Shown piece by piece: positions 57,250 through 64,000 of a stretch of 64,000 nucleotides of DNA. Numbering within the stretch: the stretch's first letter is position 1; each line of letters opens with the position of its first letter. The translations under genes were made by a program, and so were the position numbers. The DNA is from Oscarella lobularis (lineage: Eukaryota > Porifera > Homoscleromorpha > Homosclerophorida > Oscarellidae). Where the stretch lies: assembly GCF_947507565.1 (NCBI RefSeq), contig NC_089189.1, positions 372,001 to 436,000 on the forward strand, read 5' to 3'. The notes under the pieces were generated by a model. It did no database searches and was not told where the DNA came from. It saw only the letters and a program-made list of their open reading frames with translations.

Positions 57250-59455
57250 ATGACGCAGTTATTCGTCGCAATCGCAGGTAAGACGCGATCGAGCGCTCCA
57301 ACGACTCGACTCGCGAATCGTATTTATCGACAGCATGCATCGTCGCCGGAGATGGCGCGAAGAATGTCATAGAACGTAAGTACATTTATGACTGACCTTT
57401 CTCCCCCCCCCCCCCCCCCCCCCCCTCCCCCTCCCTCTCGGTGCATCGCGATTACATTGAGCATTGAGTGAGACAAATCCAAATCCCCTCTCCAAGTCGA
57501 AATATAGAAGATCAGCGTTTTCTCCCTAAAATAATCTACTAGAGTCCGCGGCCTTTTATGAGAGAGAGAGAGAGAAATTCCCATGACAACGGGGTTTATT
57601 AAAGTGCGCACACGCGATGCGACGAGGAGTTCTTCTAAAAAGATCTACAGTAGCGTTTTGCCCTTTTTTATGAGTTCTCATGGCAACGGGTTCATTAACG
57701 TGCGTCGCCGCCGCGCACACGCGTCTCCCCTTGCGCGCCACCTGGACGTCGTTGCGACGAGCTCCGACGGTCGCAACGCGTCGTTTCGCCGCTTTCCCGT
57801 CTCCCCGTCGCTCGCGAAATGTAATCGTTCGTCCAGGTCGCGAAGCGTCGTTTTGCAATTTGGTTCCGTTTCGCGAAAATCGTCGTTACGCTTTTCTCGA
57901 CGCGCCGGCGACGCTGCGACGACGCGACGACGCGACCGTCGAGCTCGCGTGCGGCAATGCGACGACGATTTCCGACTCGGTGTCGTACGCCTGGTTTCGT
58001 CTCGGCGTCGACGCCAACGGCTCCGTTGTCGAGCTGAACGACAGTCGTCGAACGATTCGAATTGGTGCCGTCGATTTTCAAACGACTGTCTATTACGAGT
58101 GCCGTTACGACAAGACGTCGGAGGGCGTTCGAAGAGACTTCTTCTACTTTGGTTAGACCTCTAATTAAGTTATTAATTAATTAATATAATTATAATTAAG
58201 TTATTAATTAATTAAATAATTGGGATTTCTTTGCTCCCGGGAAACCACAGCTGATTTAAATTTTCTTATAAATGATATTGTTTTTGCTTTAATTATTTAA
58301 TTAAACAAGTTAATTTTAAATGTTAGAGTCAGTTGGCTCCTTATATGATACCATTAGTTAAATGTAGTCTCGAATCCAAGATAGTCTCCCAGGTTTTTTA
58401 CCTAAGAAGTCAATCCTCTTAGAATCTTTTCTATTCTATATCTAGTCTCGTATCTCTCCCTAGTTCAATCCCATCCGTCCTACGTTCACGTAGACTGTCG
58501 CACAAACTCCTTACTTGGTCTACAACACTGGTTTAACCGAGATCAAGTGGGAGACGACGTGTGGACCGACTATAGCTACTTTTCGCGCGAAATTAACGCG
58601 TGCCGCGCGATTGGCGGCGTCGAGAAGCGACGACCCTGTGTCAACGACATCGTCCAACGCGCGCGAAATATTTACGCACTTCCGCTAGTGATACCGGTGC
58701 GGCGAAACGAGAACGCGTCGACTTTCGTCTGTTCGTACAGTTCGACTTGGCCGCGTCGCGTCGTCGATTTGAGCTGTTGGTCCGTCAAAGTCAGTGTGCT
58801 GGAGCACGTAGAAATGGGTAAGATTTATAAATCGTATACGCGCGCGCGCGCGCGCGCCCATGCTTCCATAGCAACAACAGATGTTTATAACTGCGCGCGC
58901 GCGCGCGTGCTTCCCTAGCAACTAGTTGTCCCTAATTAATTCTTCAGTCTCAAACCAAACTAATAGTTACTATAGTTACTGGACTCCAAGCCAAAATTTA
59001 GTGATAGGGAATGCGCGCACGCATGTCTCCCTAGCAACGAAAAACTCCGTCTCAACAGAGCGTGACACCGATACTTATATAACATCCTTTTTCTTTTTCG
59101 TTCAGACGTAATTACTCCAGAAAAGTCGACTGAATTAACCAATGCAGTTTCTCCTAATGGGACTGCAGCTGCTGCTCCTAATGGGACTGCAGCTGCTACT
59201 CCTAATGGGACTGCACCTGCTACTGCTACAGATACATATACAGTCAAAAGCACGCCGGTGTCTACGCTGGCTTCTGAAGCTGGGGTTCCCGTTTCTGTCA
59301 TTGGCGTGGCAGTGGGTCTTTTCTGCTTGGGCGCTGTCGTAATTCTCTTCGCTGTACGACTGAAGCGACGGGCAAAGTGGGAGCAGAAGGGGAAGAGCGC
59401 TTTGGGAGCGATCACGATCGAAAACAAAAAGGTTGGTAGTGAGAGCGCGATTTAG
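57250..59455 (+). CDS. Ig-like single-pass membrane protein, short tail
   Basis: Five exons (57250-57277, 57334-57375, 57837-58151, 58464-58817, 59106-59455) join to 362 residues in phase. The first two tiny exons make the signal region (MTQLFVAIAACIVAGDGAK). Exon 3 is an Ig-like unit (ATVELACGNA ... TTVYYECRYDK), exon 4 a second Cys-rich unit (VHVDCRTNS, INACRAI, STFVCSYSS). Exon 5 has three in-frame 21-base repeats coding PNGTAAA-like units with N-glycosylation sites, a membrane helix (VIGVAVGLFCLGAVVILFAV) and a 36-residue basic tail without obvious Tyr motifs. A cell-surface adhesion or recognition role is likely; no orthologue recognised. Confidence 0.8.
57403..57425. repeat. Poly-C run (23 bases)
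   Basis: An uninterrupted C run in intron 2 of the Ig-like gene. Length is likely to vary between individuals and may be unreliable in assembly. Confidence 0.9.
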
Positions 59456-59593
59456 GAGAGGAAAGATTGCTAGAGGAGTGACGTTATTGAGGAAGAAAAT
59501 TATCTATGTAGAAGCTTACTGTGCCTGCTGAATTTTATGCAATGAACTCTTTAACGGCTTCAGTTTGCTCTGCGCGTCATCCGATCGACACAG

Positions 59594-61972
59594 AGCCCTA
59601 TATATATACGTAACATGTATAGTACGTACACCGCCTGCCGGAATATATACACCGCCTGCCGGAATATATACACCGCCTGCCGGCGGAGTACGTACACCGC
59701 CTGCCGGAATATATACACCGCCTGCCAGAATATATACACCGCCTGCTGGAATATATACACCGCCTGCCGGCGGAGTACGTACACCGCTTGCCGGAATATA
59801 TACCCCGCCTGCCGGAATATATACACCGCCTGCTGGCGGAGTACGTACACCGCCTGCCGGAATATATACACCGCCTGCCGGAATATATACACCGCCTGCC
59901 GGAATATATACACCGCCTGCCGGAATATATACACCGCCTGCCGGAATATATACACCGCCTGCCGGAATATATACACCGCCTGCCGGCGGAGTACGTACAC
60001 CGCTTGCCGGAATATATACCCCGCCTGCCGGAATATATACACCGCCTGCTGGCGGAGTACGTACACCGCCTGCCGGAATATATACACCGCTTGCCGGCGG
60101 AGTACGTACACCGCCTGCCGGAATATATACACCGCCTGCCGGAATATATACACCGCCTGCCGGAATATATACACCGCCTGCCGGCGGAGTACGTACACCG
60201 CCTGCCGGAATATATACACCGCCTGCCGGAATATATACACCGCCTGCCGAAATATATACACCGCCTGCCGGAATATATACACCGCCTGCTGGCCGAGTAC
60301 GTACACCGCCTGCCGGAATATATACACCGCCTGCCGGAATATATACACCGCCTGCCGGCGGAGTACGTACACCGCTTGCCGGAATATATACCCCGCCTGC
60401 CGGAATATATACACCGCCTGCCGGAATATATACACCGCCTGCCGGCGGAGTACGTACACCACCTGCCGGAATATATACACCGCCTGCCGGAATATATACA
60501 CCGCCTGCCGGAATATATACACCGCCTGCCGGAATATATACACCGCCTGCCGGAATATATACACCGCCTGCCGGAATATATACACCGCCTGCCGGCGGAG
60601 TACGTACACCGCCTGCCGGAATATCTACACCGCCTGCCGGAATATATACACCGCCGGAGTACGTACACCGCCTGCCGGAATATATACACCGCCTGCCGGC
60701 GGAGTACGTACACCACCTGCCGGAATATATACCCCGCCTGCCGGAATATATACACCGCCTGCCGGCGGAGTACGTACACCACCTGCCGGAATATATACAC
60801 CGCCTGCCGGAATATATACACCGCCTGCCGGAATATATACACCGCCTGCCGGAATATATACACCGCCTGCCGGAATATATACACCGCCTGCCGGAATATA
60901 TACACCGCCTGCCGGAATATATACACCGCCTGCCGGCGGAGTACGTACACCGCTTGCCGGAATATATACCCCGCCTGCCGGAATATATACACCGCCTGCC
61001 GGAATATATACACCGCCTGCCGGCGGAGTACGTACACCACCTGCCGGAATATATACACCGCCTGCCGGAATATATAAACCGCCTGCCGGAATATATACAC
61101 CGCCTGCCGGAATATATACACCGCCTGCCGGAATATATACACCGCCTGCCGGAATATATACACCGCCTGCTGGCGGAGTACGTACACCGCCTGCCAAAAT
61201 ATATACACCGCCTGCCGGAATATATACACCGCCTGCCGGCGGAGTACGTACACCGCCTGCCGGAATATATACACCGCCTGCCAGAATATATACACCGCCT
61301 GCTGGAATATATACACCGCCTGCCGGAATATATACACCGCCTGCCGGAATATATACACCGCCTGCTGGCGGAGTACGTACACCGCCTGCCAAAATATATA
61401 CACCGCCTGCCAGAATATATACACCGCCTGCCGGAATATATACACCGCCTTCCGGAATATATACACCGCCTGCCGGAATATATACACCTCCTGCCGGAAT
61501 ATATACACCGCCTGCCGGAATATATACACCGCCTGCCGGAATATATACACCGCCTGCTGGCGGAGTACGTACACCGCCTGCCGGAATATATACACCGCTT
61601 GCCGGCGGAGTACGTACACCGCCTGCCTGAATATATACACCGCCTGCCGGAATATATACACCGCCTGCCAGAATATATACACCGCCTGCCAGAATATATA
61701 CACCGCCTGCCGGAATATATACACCGCTTGCCGGAATATATACACCGCCTGCCGGCGGAGTACGTACACCGCTTGCCGGAATATATACACCGCTTGCCGG
61801 AATATATACACCGCTTGCCGGAATATATACACCGCCTGCTGGCGGAGTACGTACACCGCCTGCCGGAATATATACACCGCCTGCCGGCGGAGTACGTACA
61901 CCGCTTGCCGGAATATATACACCGCCTGCCGGAATATATACACCGCCTGCTGGCGGAGTATGTATAGGGCTT
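59594..61972. repeat. 2.3 kb array of 21/24-base repeats with inverted ends
   Basis: More than 100 units of two kinds: a 21-base unit (ACACCGCCTGCCGGAATATAT) and a 24-base unit in which AATATAT is replaced by CGGAGTACGT-type sequence. Both lengths are multiples of three and neither has stops in most frames, so long frames stay open on both strands (800 codons forward, 833 reverse). That is a by-product of the repeat. The array is bounded by the inverted sequences AGCCCTATA (59594-59602 region) and TATAGGGCT (61963-61972 region). The units contain the palindromes GCCGGC, TATATA and GTACGTAC. I found no promoter, start context or splice signal. Confidence 0.93.
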
Positions 61973-62405
61973 TCATATAATCGGTGACGTCACTTAGCGC
62001 GCTATCGGAAGTACTTGGAACGCACGTGGTCGCTGGAAAACGCCTCGAAAATGACGAAAAAACGACTGGATTGTGAACGAAGCATCTCAGGTACGGCACT
62101 GTTCTTTTTTTAAATGCATCGACGAGCGTTTCTCGCCGTTTCGAAGTCGAGAAAAAAGGAATGCTCGCGCGTTCTTCGAAACGTCGTTATTAGACGTTCG
62201 AAAGCGCGTTTAGAAGCATTTTATGATCTTATAGATAGCTCTTGCACGATTTTAATGGCCGAAAAGGAGTCGAACGACTCCCCATTCCGCTCCCGAATTT
62301 CGATCGCTGTTTTCGCCTTAGATTCATTAGCTAGGGTAGGTCCGCCGATACCGAACGTCTAAACTAATGCTGATCCTTTGTTTGAGACGGTCACATAAGA
62401 GATTT
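61973..62405. other. Short frames after the array, not assignable
   Basis: An ATG at 62051 reads MTKKRLDCERSIS up to a possible donor (CTCAG|GTACGG), and another frame from 62114 reads 82 codons (MHRRAFLAVSKSRKKECSRV ...). They could be exons of a gene that extends beyond what I can trace, or chance. No domain recognised. Confidence 0.25.
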
Positions 62406-63065
62406 GAGTTGGTGCCGTTTTTCGAAAACCGTGAGCTATAGTCCATGGTTTTAGTCAAGAACATCATCTCTTAGAACTTCGAATTTTCTATGTCAAACGA
62501 TAGGGCTTTAGTATCTAGTTAATTCCACGATTCTAAAAATTGCCTATCTAAGCTTTTTTCGAGAGGCGTGCCTAATATTAACTCGTACCGGAAGTGGGTC
62601 TTTTTCAGTGTGAAATTTGACCCGTACGAACAGTTTGACTTTGTAGAGTTGTTCTACTAGTAAAGTAGAGTAGATCTAGTGCGTTTATTTGGAAATCGGC
62701 GAGTTGAGATTTTTCAGCATCCCTGAACTATAGCACACGGTTTTTGGTCAAAAACCGCATCTCCCAGAACGCTACGATTTCTACGTGAAACGATAGAGCT
62801 TTAGTACCTAGTTGACTCCACGGTCTCAAAATTGTCAAGCGCCAATTTTTTGGCATTTTTGAAGGGTGTGGCTTATATTAATACGTACCGGAAGTGGTCT
62901 TTTTTCGTGTGAAATTTGACCCGTACGAACTGTTTGACCTCGTAGGGTTGTTCTACTCATAAAGTAGAGTAGATCTAGCGCGTTTAGTTAGAAATCCGTG
63001 AGTTGTGATTTTTAGGAAACCGTGAGCTATAGTCCATGGTTTTTGCTCATTTTGGTGACCTCTCC
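62406..63065. repeat. Three diverged ~297-base tandem units
   Basis: Units begin GAGTTG at 62406, 62701 and 63000. Units 1 and 2 share, in order, AACTATAG/GAGCTATAG, CATGG or CACGG, CATCTC..AGAAC, ACGATAG..GCTTTAGTA, ACTCGTACCGGAAGTGG / ACGTACCGGAAGTGG, GTGAAATTTGACCCGTACGA and AAAGTAGAGTAGATCTAG. Unit 3 is truncated after about 65 bases. No coding sequence. Confidence 0.8.
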
Positions 63066-63365
63066 GATTCCTAAGATTTCTTTACCAAACAATGGGGATG
63101 GGTTGCCTGTTTGAACTCGCGATACGAATAGGACCTCACACCTCAAATTTTGGCTAAAATTGGAATTTTTTTGTAGATGCCTATATGAGCACATGGATCA
63201 ATTCCCTCCTCCTCCACGGCGTTTTATCAGCTAAATCAAGGTAAATAGGACAATAGATTTGAGTGGACTGGTTTCTAATTTTATTTTAGTTCTCTGTCCT
63301 CTCCCCAACGGATCAATCCGACGATGTTTGGATGAAGAAAGAAGAGGAAGTAGACGAAGCCATCA
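63066..63365. other. Non-coding between two repeat blocks
   Basis: No coding sequence or structured element was recognised in these 300 bases. Confidence 0.4.
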
Positions 63366-63570
63366 CCCTGGGGACTTGGGTCAAAGTCTCCCTCCTTGTG
63401 GGCTGGAGGTTAATCAGCTTCTCCCCTGGTGACTTGGGTTAAAGTCTCCCTCCTTGTGGGCTGGAGGCTAATGTGCTCTCCCCTGGGGACTTGGGTCAAA
63501 GTCTCGCTCCTTGGAGGCTGGAGGATAATGTGCCTACCCCCTGTGGACTTGGGTTAAAGTTCACTGTGGG
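63366..63570. repeat. 57-base minisatellite, about 3.5 copies
   Basis: Units starting at about 63366, 63423, 63481 and 63539 share CCCCTGGGGACTTGGGT, AAAGTCTCCCTCCTTG and GGGCTGGAGG. A GGAGGA-rich tract follows at 63638-63682. Confidence 0.85.
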
Positions 63571-64000
63571 GACTGCAGTCTCAGTCTCACCGCTGGCCAG
63601 GAGGTCAAGCGGCAGCGCAGGATCAACCAATCAACGAGGAGGAGGAGGAGGAAGGAGGAGGAAGGAGGAGGAGGAAGGGGAGACGAGAGATGACTTTTAA
63701 TTTTTTATTTATATACATCCGGGATATTCAATAAAATTTTGACCATAGTTTTTCCTACTTTTACGGCCGGAAGCGGCACGCGACGTGAAGTGACGTATAC
63801 GCCATTTCACGTCACGTGCGCGCAGTTCCCTAAGCTAAGTGCTCTTGTCTCCATACCCTGGAGATCAAGAGCGAAAATCATGCAACTACTGTACGCATGC
63901 AGTAAAACGTGCAAAAAGCTTCTACATGCGAAAAGTTTCTTCTTTCGATGATCCGCTGTCCTTGACCACGCGACAAAGGTATCGCGATTACAGGGGGCCT
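63571..64000. other. Window end, no gene recognised
   Basis: Includes the purine-rich GGAGGA tract, an AATAAA at 63730 and a TCACGTCACGTG cluster near 63807. A gene could begin beyond the window. Confidence 0.35.

Noticed and set aside
59560-62099. Very long open frames on both strands (800 and 833 codons)
   Set aside because: They follow from repeat units of 21 and 24 bases without stops. Frames are open in several phases on both strands and encode only the repeated heptads, with no start context or domain.
62051-62362. Two small frames as exons of a definite gene
   Set aside because: A donor is plausible after the first, but no acceptor or homology links them; listed only as unassignable.

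Overview
The window is nuclear DNA from an animal with a very compact genome. Introns are mostly 40 to 100 bases with ordinary GT-AG ends, intergenic gaps are short, and genes overlap in almost no cases. The gene set is metazoan: SMAD4, an MCC homologue, TLNRD1, a TNF-family ligand, receptor tyrosine kinases including insulin-receptor-like ones, Ig receptors, PIP5K1, NANS, PPIL4, LYSMD, ZFAND5/6, PEX11G and ISOC. Divergent receptors, small introns and moderate GC suggest a sponge, perhaps a homoscleromorph such as Oscarella. The species is an inference; the sequence only proves an animal.

Layout. 0-5.3 kb: a secreted collagen/Gly-rich protein converges on SMAD4 (minus), which carries a 15-copy minisatellite in an intron. 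5.4-8 kb: PEX11G and an ISOC-type isochorismatase (minus), the latter head-to-head with TLNRD1. 8.2-12.6 kb: a single-exon 1457-residue nonribosomal peptide synthetase (C-A-PCP-C). 12.9-15.4 kb: a seven-helix membrane protein fused to ZU5 and Death domains. 16.2-25.5 kb: a tandem pair of insulin-receptor-like kinases. 26-34 kb: ZFAND5/6 (minus) and MCC. 34.3-38.1 kb: a Ly6/uPAR-type protein and four tandem Gly/Tyr-rich secreted protein genes with a shared promoter module containing an octamer ATGCAAAT. 38.7-45.4 kb: an Ig receptor with ITIM-like tail motifs, a third receptor tyrosine kinase, and a convergent TNF ligand. 46-54.8 kb: PIP5K1, PPIL4, an intronless B12-binding radical SAM enzyme, and NANS. 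55.3-59.5 kb: LYSMD (minus) and a second Ig-like membrane protein. 59.6-62 kb: a 2.3 kb array of 21- and 24-base repeats. 62-64 kb: further repeats and no gene I can support.

Many products belong to cell-surface signalling: kinases, Ig receptors, a TNF ligand, a Death-domain receptor, SMAD4 and PIP5K1. The two intronless, bacterial-looking enzymes (the synthetase and the B12 radical SAM protein) stand out as candidates for horizontal acquisition. I saw no rRNA, tRNA, CRISPR or virus-like element. Exon boundaries were placed by hand from splice signals and reading frame; for most multi-exon genes the joined lengths are exact multiples of three.
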